A stretch of DNA of 64,000 bases, from the NCBI GenBank assembly GCA_963281155.1, contig CAUJLY010000003.1, positions 1,240,001 to 1,304,000 on the forward strand, given 5' to 3'. The notes beneath the pieces were generated by a model that worked only from the letters and a program-made list of their open reading frames with translations, made no database searches and was not told where the DNA came from. Origin of the DNA: Rhabditophanes sp. KR3021 (Eukaryota > Nematoda > Chromadorea > Rhabditida > Alloionematidae). The position numbers were made by a program, and so were the translations under genes. The first letter of the stretch is position 1. Every line of letters begins with the position of its first letter. This document shows, in pieces, positions 22,529 to 34,003 of this stretch.

Positions 22529-24050
22529 ATGGTTTCATTACCTTATGGAGTTACTCGCTTTCATCTTATTGTTTTGGTAGTATGGCAGTTGACTATGTTT
22601 TTGTCCATTCAAATGATTTTTGGTATATTTTCTAATTATGTTCCGCAATGGAGGTGTTTAGATAATAATGACAATAGTACAAGCCGTGCATTTTCCAAAG
22701 ATTGCCTTGTTTTCAACTCAAATTGCACAATTGAATATGAAAACAATTACTTCTATTCTGCCGCAGTCCACTTTAAATGGGTTTGTTCAGATTTAGCATA
22801 TCTCACTAGTGTTCAATCTCAAGTTCAATTCGTCGGAGTTCTCCTAGGAACAGTTATATTCGGTTTCTTAAGTGATTTAGTTGGGAGAAAACCTATTTCC
22901 TTATTTACTGTTACATTGGGAGTTTCAACTACTATTTATTGTGGAATTACTCAAGATATGTGGCACTTCGTCTTTTGCAGATTTTTTGTCGGATTAGCAG
23001 TTGGGGGCGCTTTGAATTCAACATGTACTTTTGTAATGGAATTATTGCTACCAAAACAAAGAATGGCTTTAAGAGCTTTCTTCAATTGGGGAGTTGCGCG
23101 GTTTATGCTCACAGTTATTTGCTATTATTTTAATGATTACAAAAGTGCTAGTATCGTTTGTGGAGTAATTGCTTTACCAATTGTCTTTATTATTTTGTTT
23201 ATTATACCGGAATCGCCAACTTATCTTCACAACAAAGGGAAGATTGATTTGATGATTAGGTCCGAAAAGAAGATAGCTCAAATTTCAGGAGTCCCGTTTA
23301 TTCCGAAAGAAAATGCACCTATTATTAAGAAAGAAACAATCTGTTCAGTTCTCTCAAACAGGGACTTAATCAAAAAATTAGTAGTACTCTGGATAATGTG
23401 GTTTTGTTCAAGTTTATGTGGGTACGGAATGGATTTACATTCAAACGAAATTTCGGGCAATTTGTTCATCAATCAACTTTTCTTTTCTATTACAATTTGG
23501 GCTTCAAAACCAATTCTACCTATTTTGGACAACAAATTCGACTGGTTTACTAGAAGATTTTTGCACCAATCGTCTCAAGGAACAGTAATTATTTGCTTTG
23601 CTGTTTTGTCTATTTTAGTTGGTTGTCATTATAATGTAAGTTGATTACTTATCTTGAATATTCTATATTATTTTCTGTTAATTGTAGGGAATCTTAATTC
23701 TGCTTATCAACGTCATCGGAATAATCTTTATTGAATATACGTGGGATGCTTGTTATCTTTGCGTGATTGAGTTGATGCCGACAAATGTAAGATCCTCAGC
23801 TATGGGAAGTTGTTCAATGATGGCTAGGTGTGGAGCAATTTTAGCTCCAATGCTACCTTTCATGAATGCGGTTTGGCCCGGAGGTGCCTATGCAACAGTT
23901 GCTGTCGTTGGTTCAATCAATTTAGTAGTATCATATTTATACTTAAGTGAAAGTAAAAATGTTATCCTAGACCATGTACATTTGAAGACTGAAGAAGATC
24001 AAAAAGAAGATGTAACAACATCATTCATCAAGGATGAACGTCAATATTAA
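22529..24050 (+). CDS. SLC22-like organic ion transporter (copy 1)
   Basis: Exons 22529-23635 and 23688-24050 (52-bp intron, phase 0), 489 residues. This is an MFS carrier with 12 predicted helices. The long extracellular loop after helix 1 has several Cys and a glycosylation motif (NNDNSTS, NSNCTIE). Motif A between helices 2 and 3 reads FLSDLVGRKPIS, and IPESPTYLHNKGK is the SLC22-type PESPRWL motif. The second exon carries IELMPTNVRSSAMGS, the counterpart of helix 11. SLC22 proteins move organic cations or anions across the plasma membrane; the substrate cannot be told. The hydrophilic C-terminus is rich in Glu and Lys. First of three tandem paralogs with the same intron position. Confidence 0.9.
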
Positions 24051-25678
24051 TTTTTACATTCCTATCATTAATAATTAATAATAAACCCTTTTAAATATAT
24101 AAAAAAAATAATCACTGATTTAGCTCTTTTTCTTATTTTCCTAAGATCAGATCAAACATTAATAAATAAACATGAGATAATGACAATAAAAGTCGGCTCT
24201 TTAAAGAATATCTCTCAGTACAACTACTACCCCCTGGGGTTCGTTGGTACATGTCTTTCGTTTTTTTTCAATGGTATAATGTCAGAGATTGTTTGCCCTT
24301 ACCTCACTATAAACTCATCTTAAGAGTGTTTAAGTTTAATTAAGGAACTACAGGAGCTTTATTCGGAGAATATGGAGCCACCATATAGTCGAAACTTGAT
24401 CTGTTTTTGTTTAGCACAATAAACATTTGTTTGATCTCTTCATTAATTCATAAAAGATCATTTATATATATGGCATCTGAGTGTTATAAAAATAAAAGGT
24501 TCTTTTTAGTAAAACTAGTAAATTTAAAAGGAAATTTATTGGAAACAAATAAAAAAGAAAATCATTAATCACAGGCAATATTTTACAATGTTTCTTGAAA
24601 GCCAATTGATTGATTTCTCGAACTTGAAGAAGTTTTCATTTACATACACTATTTCAGCCCCTATATTGACATCAATCTTCTGCCATTTCATTTTTTAACA
24701 GGAGCATTATTTTTGTTTATTAGACCAAATTCAGTAATGATCTTGATTTCCTTACTATTAATTCGAAATTTCGTAAGTTAATAAATTAGTCTGATCCGAT
24801 ATTTTCATGAATTATTGCCTTCTACGGCATACACAAAAGAGACATAAAATATCATTTTGATTTTCTAGGTACTGGGAGAGTTTATCTTTCGAACTAAATG
24901 AATGAAATTTTGAAAAAGAATATTTATTCTCGAGAACACAGGTATTGAGTTCACAAACCTTGTTTTTTTCCAGACTTGGTATAGGAATGTGTCTTAAATC
25001 GAATTTGTGAAAATAGTATTGTTTCAGTTTGTAGAACTGGAAAAACTGAGTTTATGAAATATAACAAAATTCTGAAGGTCGAAAAAGGTCTGGTCGGAGG
25101 GACAGCTAAAAAGGGGAGCCACGAAATGTAAAAGTATTATTTTTCTGTAATATGTTTAAAATAGTCAAAATATGTTTGCATTAATCAAAACTCACTTATC
25201 TTTTTACAAACAAATTTACATAATCTTATTGCTTCAATCTAAATAAGTTCACGAGAATATCCAGTCCTCGTCACGGATTACAATATAACTATTTAAAAAT
25301 TACTACTCATTGCCCAAATGTCAGGGAACCTGCTTGAAATTGATGAAGATTGTTATTATTATTTTGCGATATTGACTTTCTCTATCGGCTTGTCTATAAT
25401 GTCAAGTTTGTTCTATGTTGAGTTGGGTCTATCAAGTGGTCATGGAACCCATAAAGAAACTCGACTAAACAAAACAGCCACAATCCATGTCTCAGTTCAC
25501 ACAAACAATATTCTTTGATAATTTACTTACAATTGATGCCATAAATCAAGATGAGGAAAAGAAGTGTACTGATAATATACTACAAAATGATCTACTTAGA
25601 ATTAGCTTAAAAACGTGGAATGGCACGCATTCAAAACGGCGAAAGATGATCAATCTTTACTCAATGCGGATTTATAAA
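24051..25678. other. Intergenic with DNA repeated after transporter 2
   Basis: The stretch 24930-25200 shares diverged phrases with 30360-30790 (for example AGGAATGTGTCTTAAAT, GAACTGGAAAAACTGAG, GTAATATGTTTAAAA). A short open frame at 25318-25518 (SGNLLEIDEDCYYYF) has no recognised family and is probably chance. Confidence 0.45.
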
Positions 25679-25763
25679 ATGACGAATCAAAGAAAATAAT
25701 GAGTTACAAATGCCGAATCAAAGAAAATAATGAGCTACAAATGACGAATTACAGAATCACGAG
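25679..25763. repeat. 31-bp tandem repeat, 2.7 copies
   Basis: Units ATGACGAATCAAAGAAAATA... at 25679-25709 and 25710-25740 differ at two positions; a third diverged partial unit follows. It lies about 140 bp before the crystallin-like gene. Confidence 0.7.
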
Positions 25764-25905
25764 TTTCAGAATCACGAGAAGTTTGTCCGCTGTTTTGTGA
25801 GTATAGTTCCACCCCAAACTTAAATCTTTACTGTATTTTTTAGTATATAATGAAGTTTTAATTCAAAGTTAGTATAATTTTACTAAGTTAAATCTATTAC
25901 TGAAA

Positions 25906-26289
25906 ATGTTTAATTACAAACTTATTTCCTTCATCTGTATTTTCACTTTTTTCTCCACCATCATTGCTCGTGAAGTCACGCTTTTTGATCATGTTGGCCA
26001 CAAAGGTATGTCAAATTTCAACTTTTTATTTTAAATCACTTTAGGCAGACAAGTTAATGTTCAAATAACTCAAGGATGTTCGAATGCAATCCACCATCGT
26101 TTTAACGATAAAGCTTCTTCAATTAATACCCATGGGCATTGCATTATTTTATGCCAGCATCCTGACTGCAATGGACGCTGTGTTAAAGTTGGTCCCGGTA
26201 ATCCTGACAGAATATGTAGAGTTCACAATAATTTAGACGATGATAATTGTGATTTCAATCAAAGAGCTTCTTCTTCTAAACGTTGTTAA
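25906..26289 (+). CDS. Secreted beta/gamma-crystallin-like protein
   Basis: Exons 25906-26005 and 26045-26289 (39-bp intron, phase 1) encode 114 residues. A signal peptide (MFNYKLISFICIFTFFSTIIA) precedes VTLFDHVGHKGRQVNV, then FNDKASSINTHGHCIIL, CQHPDCNGRCVKVG and a final FNQRASSSKRC. The two (aromatic/Cys)-x5-G strands and the NDKASS and NQRASS sequences, which fit the calcium motif (N/D)-(N/D)-x-x-(S/T)-S, are the marks of a single beta/gamma-crystallin domain made of two Greek keys. Eight Cys in the mature chain suggest disulfide stabilisation outside the cell. Such proteins bind calcium or act as defence or matrix factors in other organisms; the role here is unknown. Too small for simple ORF scans. 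Fold assignment is by pattern only. Confidence 0.7.
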
Positions 26290-28406
26290 AATGAATCAGA
26301 ATCAAATAAACCAGATTATTTCTGATATACTTTTTCATTACGAATTTATAAAAATAAATGCCTTGATTTTTTAATTATTCCATTGATATAAGCTCATAAT
26401 TAAAGCAATATTATTAATGACGAAATTATTTTCAAACAAAAATAACTTCACCATAATTTGTTTTCCAAATACTAATGTACAAAACACACTTCTCGCTAGT
26501 TACATCATTTACATTATAAATTGTTTTAGTTTATTTATTACTGAATAAAAGTCTTTAAATATTACACACTACTAAACTTAAATATTTTGCATAGTTGTAT
26601 CTTGAATGGACTGTCAGTGCATTGAATATTGTAATTATGAAAATTTCACTCATATTTCATCATCATTATTAAATATTTTAAAGTTTAAGATAACTTTACT
26701 ATTCTGAAATTAATTTGCTTTATTCTTTTTACATTCATTATGCAACCAATAATTTAAATACTTACTGATTTTAAATTACAATACGGATAATTACTTTGTT
26801 TCATAGCAGTCACAAACCATGGGCATGCCAATGATACCCAAAGAAAACAATTCTCCTGTTAATATGAATGTTTGATCTTACCCAGCAAAATTGATTTCAG
26901 ATAAAGGTGAAAGTGGGCGTCATATTTGCTATTAAAGAATCATGAAATAAGGTAAGTGATTATTAATATTAACATTTAAAGTGATTTATTACACAGATCT
27001 CGAACCAACGATGTTGTATCCAAATTTTGAAGATGTTTACATGGTGTAAAGACTATTTTTGTCATTGATGTCAACTGTGTACCACTTTATCTTTTCAATT
27101 GTACCTTCTGGAAGGCATTTGTGTTGATGTAATATTCAAAAGGACATGCATGTTTGTTGAACAATATCTTATGTGTTATTGGCTATTATGACTAAAACAT
27201 CTGTGGGGTCAAGCATTCTACAAAAAATGAGGTGATGCTAACTACTCGTTAAAATAAAACTATTAATTCCTATTAAATTTAATTTATAAAATATTTCAAG
27301 ACATTCTGCTTAATAAAATATATTTCACTATAATTTTTGTTAGTTCCATTAATTAGAAATTAAAAGCTTGTAATTAAATCACTTTTGATGAATAATACAT
27401 TTATAGTACGGTGCTGGAAGATGAACCTTTGTTCAAATTTTGATTCTGAAAGTTATGAAAAAAATAACAAGGCGTTTGCTTTCGTTCATATAAATGGTCT
27501 ATTTTTATATTCTAGAATACTTGGTGAAGTGAAATTATGAAAGAAAAATTCCTAGAAGAGTAAAATTCCTCGACAAAAATGAGGCCAAATCTAGAGTTAA
27601 TAAGTTATTTAACCTTGATCACTTTTTATAACTCTCTCAATTAAAGCCTACTGCAGTTACAACATTAGAATGTTGCTGGCATTACCTTAGTTTCCGTAAG
27701 CGTTTATTGAACTAATCATCCTTCTATAGCTATAAAATTTGCACTTGCTTTTAAAACAATCGACACTATTATTCTGTCCATGTAAAATCAACTAATGTGA
27801 TGATTAAAATTAATAATATTGCACAGCACTTACTACGCATTATCAATTAAAAAATTAAGTTAAATTGCATAGACTATCATTAACTATAATGAACAATCTA
27901 TTGTATTTAATGAAACGTAAATAATGATCATGAAATTAATTACCTAATATGAAAGAAATATCAGAGAGGGCAATAGACAATTAATTATCATAAAATAGCA
28001 CAAGAGATCTTTACCTTGAAGCGCACACGAAAACTTGATTATTTTGAAGGTACATTACAAAGTTGCTTGTTTTTTAAAAACCAATGATAATGAAAAGTTT
28101 ATTGTTATGACGTAAGGTTGTAAATGTCAAATACTAAACGGTGTTGCATATGGTTTGATCATAAAGATTAAAATATATTTGTTATTATTTATACAGAACA
28201 TTTGATAATGCTTTAAATAAACCTTCATTTTGTCTTTTCTCTATTCAGCCAAAATGCAAAATAACTAGAGGAAAAGAATAAAAAACCTTACCCTAAATCA
28301 ATCATTTAATTAGATTTCTTTTTTCTCGATCATAGTTACTTAGATGGTACATTTCGGTGCATATAAATAGTATATTTTATGATTTTAACTTAATTGTGCT
28401 TTAAAG
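26290..28406. other. Intergenic, includes upstream region of transporter 2
   Basis: 26290-27780 is AT-rich with no gene recognised. From about 27790 the sequence resembles the region before transporter 1 (21840 on), including ATTATCAATTAAAAAA, TATAATGAACAAT and AATGATCATGA. Confidence 0.5.
28139..28260 (+). promoter_or_regulatory. Conserved upstream block of transporter 2
   Basis: Holds GTGTTGCATATGGTTTGATC and AACCTTCATTTTGTC, then CTATTCAG, matching the blocks before the other two copies. Confidence 0.45.
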
Positions 28407-29919
28407 ATGACAATCGTATCGTTGCCTTACGGAGTCAATCGCTTTCATCTGATTGTGTTATTGGTGTGGCAGCTAACAATTTTTTTGGGCAGTCAAAATA
28501 TCTTTGGTATATTTTCAAATTATGTTCCCAAATGGAGGTGTTTAGATAATAGTACAAGTCGTGAGTTTTCTAAAGATTGTCTTGTTTTCAACTCAAATTG
28601 CACAATTGAATATCAAAACAATTACTTCTATTCTGCCGCAGTCCACTTTAAATGGGTTTGTTCAGATTTAGCATATCTCACTAGTGTTCAATCTCAAGTT
28701 CAATTTGTCGGACTTCTTCTAGGGACAATTATATTCGGTTTGTTAAGTGATTTGGTTGGAAGAAAACCAATATCTATATTTACTATGACGATGGGAATTA
28801 TGTCCACTGTTTACTGTGGCATAACTGAAGATATGTGGCATTTTCTAGCTTGTAGATTCTTCATTGGACTAGCTGTTGGAGGTGCCGTTTGTATAATTAC
28901 GTTTGCAATGGAATTGTTACTTCCGAATCAAAGAATTGTTTTAAGAGCTTTCTTCAATTGGGGAGTTGCGCGGTTGATGTTAACGGCAGTTTGTTATTAT
29001 TTTAATGATTACAAGAGTGCTAGTATTGTTTGTGGTCTAATTGTTTTACCAATCGTGTTTATTATTTTTTTCATTATTCCCGAATCTCCAACATATCTTC
29101 ACAATCAAGGCAAAACTGATCTGATGATTAAGTCAGAAAAGAAGATAGCTAAAATTTCCGGAGTTCCCTTTATTTCAAAGGAAAATCCACCAGTTATCAA
29201 GAAGGATACAATTCTTTCAGTCTTTTCAAATAAAGATTTAATCAAAAAATTAGTAGTACTCTGGATAATGTGGTTTTGTGCAAGTTTATGTAGCTACGGA
29301 ATGGATTTATATTCAAATGAAATTTCGGGCAATTTGTTCATCAATCAGCTTTTCTTTGCTATCACTATTTGGGCTTCAAAGACGATCCTGCCGTTTTTGG
29401 ACAACAAATTTGATTGGTTTACTAGGAGATTTTTTCATCAAATGTCTCAAGGAACAGTAATTATTTGCTTTGCCGCATTGTCAATTCTTGTTAGCTGTCA
29501 TTATAATGTAATTAACATCATTAATACTTCTTAATTTTATTTGATGGTTATTACAGGGAGTCTTAATTCTTGTCATCAACGTTTTCGGAATAGTCTTTAT
29601 CGAATATACATGGGACGCTTGCCATCTTTGTGGAATTGAACTAATGCCAACAAATGTAAGATCATCAGCTTTAGGAAGTTGTTCGATGATTGCTAGATGT
29701 GGGGCCATTTTATCTCCAATGTTACCCTTTATGAATACTTTTTGGCCTGGGGGAGCTTATGCGACAGTTGCAATTGTTGGTTCATTAAATCTGATGGTTT
29801 CTTATTTATACTTAAGTGAAAGTAAAAACGTTGTCCTAGACAATGTACATTTGAAGACAGAGGAAGATCAAAAGGAAGATGTTACAACGTCCTTCATAAG
29901 GGAAAAGCATGAACCTTAA
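28407..29919 (+). CDS. SLC22-like organic ion transporter (copy 2)
   Basis: Exons 28407-29507 and 29557-29919 (49-bp intron, phase 0), 487 residues. It has the same architecture as copy 1: 12 helices, loop with NSNCTIEY, motif A LLSDLVGRKPIS, IPESPTYLHNQGK, and IELMPTNVRSSALGS in exon 2. The start differs slightly (MTIVSLPYG against MVSLPYG) and the loop lacks two residues of the NNDNST run. Some blocks are almost identical to copy 1 and others to copy 3, as expected after gene conversion. Substrate unknown; expected in the plasma membrane. Confidence 0.9.
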
Positions 29920-31819
29920 CGTTTACATTCTTATTGTTAATAATTAATAAAAATTTCTTAGTCAATAAAAAACAAACATTAATAAATATTGTTTTGTCGT
30001 TTTCATTTGCTTAAGATTTCCTACTATATAATTCTTAAAGTCCGTAAATTAGCGTCTTAGTAGATTCGCCATGTAAAATTTTAAATGGCTCGACAGGCCA
30101 GACGTACGAAAGAATGGTCTCAACAGTTTTGTAGACGAGCCTTATTCAATGGCATAAACCAATTCTAAAAATATTTTTTTATGAGGACGGGGAGCAAATA
30201 GGTAAAAAAGGTTGGATGTTTTGAGTTTGTGCTCTGAAAGGTTCAAAAAAATCAATCTTACAATTTTGTAGCGCTTGAAATACTGATTCGAATGCCATAA
30301 AGTACAGACAATAGCCGACCATGAAGTCATTTATGCTGTCGACTTTTGACCAAAAAAATATTTTTTCGTAATATGTTTAAAAGTGTCAAAATAGATTATT
30401 ATGGATTCAAAAATGGTCAAAAAGAATAGTAAACATCAACGACAGCCAAAAAATGCACAATGGCACCATGGCAAGGACCACTCAAACTGAAAGTTATTAA
30501 AGAACATTTCGAATTCATGTATTAGTTTAAAATAGAATTGTTATCAAGAATATCGTGTCTTTCGAGCTGCATGACCAGAATTTTTACACACATATTTTTG
30601 CCTCGAGGGCAGAGGTAAAAGGGATAGAAAGTCGGTTATTTCTCAGACTTGCTCTAGGAATGTGCCTTAAATTGAATTTTTTAAAAACTGTTTTACCAAT
30701 TTTAGAGCTGGAAAACTGAGTTTAATGACTTAGACCAAAACTTAAAAGGTAAGCATTAATCAAAACTCTTTTGTAGAAAGACTCATTTGAGCAGGGTTGG
30801 GCGGCTTGCAAGGCAATAATAAAGAAGAGAAGTTTTGAAAAATACATTCCGTATCTGGTAATCTTCAAAGACACATTTTGTGTTTAATTGTTCCGTTTGC
30901 TACAATGATGATAAACTCATGCGTGAAACTATGCATCGATCTAATGTTAAATTATAAAAAGAAGACACTTGTTTATGAATTAGTGAAAATTATTATTAAA
31001 TTAAGTAACATGTATGTAATTTGATTTATATCAACACTTAAACACTGATAGTTTACACTATGATAATTTATTTTATTTAAAAGCTTTAATAAAAAGACAT
31101 GTAAATAGTGATATCATTTGTGAAAGGCAAAATAAAATATAAAGACAGCATATTAGAAAAACATCTTAAAAGTGCAGTATATTTACTAATGAATTTTTTT
31201 TCTAAAAAGATATCATACTATAAAAGATAACATACTGATAAAATTTAATTCTAAAAGACTGTGTATGAAAACAATTATATTAACAAAATCCGCAATTAAT
31301 GGTTCAAGTGTTGATCCCAGTTGCTGGATTTTCGTAAACAGTCATTTTTAATTTTTTCCAAGATTAGGGCTTTCACAGTTTTCTTAGCCAGTTTCTCAAA
31401 ATCTAGGCCATACCGAAATAAAAATTTAGTCTAATGTATTAAAAGTGCACGATCAAAAGATCATACTTTATTACAAATCGGACAATTCATCGCATGGTGT
31501 TCAAAATCTAATAAACAGTGATAATGAAATGCTTATGATACTTAGGTGCAAGGTTTTTTATTCTAAAAAGCTAACTGGTGTTGCATATTATTTGATCATA
31601 TATTGCAACCAATCTATTATTGTTAACATAGAAAATTTCTTAGGATTGTAAATTAACCTTCATTTTGACTTTATTGTATTCAATCATTAAGAAAGAAAAA
31701 GAGTTTATGGAAAGGAATAGTAAGCACTACCCTAAATCACCATTTAGTTAATTTTTTGTCTTGATCATAGATAGATTGTACATATTGGTTATAATAATTT
31801 TACATTTTTAAACGGGAAG
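29920..31819. other. Intergenic with repeated non-coding DNA
   Basis: 30360-30790 is a diverged copy of 24930-25200. 31440-31800 resembles the upstream regions of the other transporters. No gene seen. Confidence 0.5.
31576..31685 (+). promoter_or_regulatory. Conserved upstream block of transporter 3
   Basis: Has GTGTTGCATATTATTTGATC and AACCTTCATTTTGAC, then TGTATTCAA. The final G of the TATTCAG seen in copies 1 and 2 is lost, so splicing at this site, if real, would be impaired here. Confidence 0.4.
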
Positions 31820-33351
31820 ATGGTTTCATTACCTTTAGGAGTAACTCGTTTTCATTTGGTTGTCTTAATTGCATGGCAGTTAACTATTTTTTTGGCCAGC
31901 CAAAATATTTTTGGTATATTTTCTAATTATGTACCGAAATGGAGGTGTTTAGATAATAATGACAATAGTACAAGCCGTGCATTTTCCAAAAATTGCCTTG
32001 TTTTCAACTCAAATTGTACAATTGAATATGAAAACAATTACTTCTATTCTGCCGCAGTCCACTTTAAATGGGTTTGTTCAGATTTAGCTTATCTCGCTAG
32101 TGTTCAATCGCAAGTTCAATTTTTCGGGCTTCTTATAGGAACCGTTGTGTTTGGTTTGTTAAGTGATTTGGTTGGAAGAAAACCAATATCTATATTTATT
32201 ATGGTAATGGGAATTATGTCCACTGTTTACTGTGGCATAACTGAAGATATGTGGCATTTTCTAGCTTGTAGATTTAGTATTGGACTTGCTAATGGAGGTG
32301 CTATTTCAACAGTTACTTTAGTAATGGAATTACTACTGCCAAAACAAAGAATTGCGCTAAGAGCTTTTTTTAATTGGGGAGTTGCGCGGTTCATGTTGAC
32401 AGTTGTTTGTTATTATTTCAATAGTTATAAAAGTGCCTGTATTGTTTATGGAATAATTGCTATGCCACTTGTCTTTATTGTTCTGTTTATTATACCGGAA
32501 TCGCCAACTTATCTTCACAACAAAGGCAAAATTGATTTGATGATTAGGTCCGAAAAGAAGATAGCTCAAATTTCAGGCGTTCCATTTATTCCGAAAGAAA
32601 ATTCACCTATTATCGAGAAAGAAACAATCTGCTCAGTTCTCTCAAATAGGGACTTAATCAAAAAATTATCCGTCCTATGGATAATGTTCTTTTGCTCAAG
32701 TTTCTGTAGTTACGGAATGGATTTATACTCAAATGAAATTTCAGGAAATTTGTTTATCAATCAACTTTTCTTTGCTATCACCATTTGGGCGTCAAAAACT
32801 ATTTTGCCTGTTTTGGACAACAAATTCGACTGGTTTACTAGGAGGTTCCTACACCAATCGTCTCAAGGAATCGTTATTATTTGCTTTGCCGTGTTGGCTA
32901 TTTTAGTTAGCTGTCACTACAATGTAAGTAAATTAATGATCTTTAATGTCGTCTTTTGTTACTTTATGTTGTTATCTTATATCAATTACAGGGAATCCTA
33001 ATTCTTGCTATCAACGTTATCGGCATAGCCTTTATTGAATATACATGGGATGCTTGCTATCTTAGTGGAATTGAGTTGATGCCAACAAATGTAAGATCAT
33101 CAGCTTTGGGAAGTTGTTCTATGATGGCTAGATGCGCTGCAATTTTAGCTCCAATGCTACCTTTTGTGAATACATTGTGGCCGGGAGCTTCCTATGCATT
33201 AATTGCTATTGTTGGTTCTTTCAATCTGACGGTTTCATATTTATACTTAAGTGAAAGCAAAAATGTTATCCTAGACAATGTTCACTTAAAAAAAGAAGAC
33301 GAAAAAGAAGATGTGACAACATCCTTTATTAAGGATGAACGTCAATCCTGA
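31820..33351 (+). CDS. SLC22-like organic ion transporter (copy 3)
   Basis: Exons 31820-32923 and 32992-33351 (68-bp intron, phase 0), 487 residues. Twelve-helix MFS protein with motif A LLSDLVGRKPIS, IPESPTYLHNKGK and MPTNVRSSALGS. It differs from its siblings at several helix positions (for example FSIGLANGGA where copy 1 has FFVGLAVGGA, and the Cys-poor AYLASVQ loop edge), which may alter substrate choice. The C-terminal tail is again acidic and basic (KKEDEKEDVTTSF). Read-through of the intron would stop soon after, so splicing is needed for helices 11 and 12. Confidence 0.9.
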
Positions 33352-34003
33352 CTCCCGATATTCCTATCCTTATCATTAATAACTAATAAATAAAAATTCT
33401 TTAAATCAATAAAAAAACAACCACTGATCTTATCTTGATATTTTCACTTCCCTTAGATTAGATCAAAAAAGAGTAAACAAACATAAGCATTACCTCTAAT
33501 CATTCCGATTTGCACTACATTCTTGTTCTCTCTAGCTCAAAACAACAAATATGATAAAGAAATCTAATGGTAACCTTTTAGTTTGTTGACATTTTTCCTC
33601 GAAGCCTGGAAAAATGTAATAGTTTGTTTTAGTGTTGATCACTGTGATCAGTTGATTTTTGTTGTAGCGAGCACGTAAATTGCTATCTTCTCTTTTTTTA
33701 CGATAAAATGCGTTCAATTAAATGGTGTGTGTTGCGACGTGAAATTGGCGATTTGCTTTTATTTTTAATTGATAACAATAGTATTATATTTTTACCAATA
33801 ATGTTACTTTAATGTAGACATCTTTAAGGGGAATATTTTGGTATCATTTAAAGAACTTTTAGATCGCGTCGCAGTCAAACGAGAGCGAGACAAAGTAAAT
33901 CATACTTACGTATATATTATTAATGTCTCATGTGATTAATTTTATTTAAAATAAGCTTTATATTTTTCCTACTTTATCCCATTTCATTCTTCATAGGTTA
34001 GAG
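33352..34003. other. Intergenic before IDH gene
   Basis: A possible short coding phrase LVSFKELLDRVAVKRERDK near 33840-33896 ends at a GTAAAT donor-like site but has no partner exon. An acceptor-like TTCATAG ends at 33996, 7 bp before the IDH start. Confidence 0.4.

Noticed and set aside
25318..25518. Hydrophobic open frame SGNLLEIDEDCYYYFAIL..
   Set aside because: Short, no splice context or homolog pattern; could be a decayed exon but cannot be supported.
33840..33896. Possible exon LVSFKELLDRVAVKRERDK before the IDH gene
   Set aside because: No compatible start or joining exon; the IDH start at 34004 has its own acceptor-like site.
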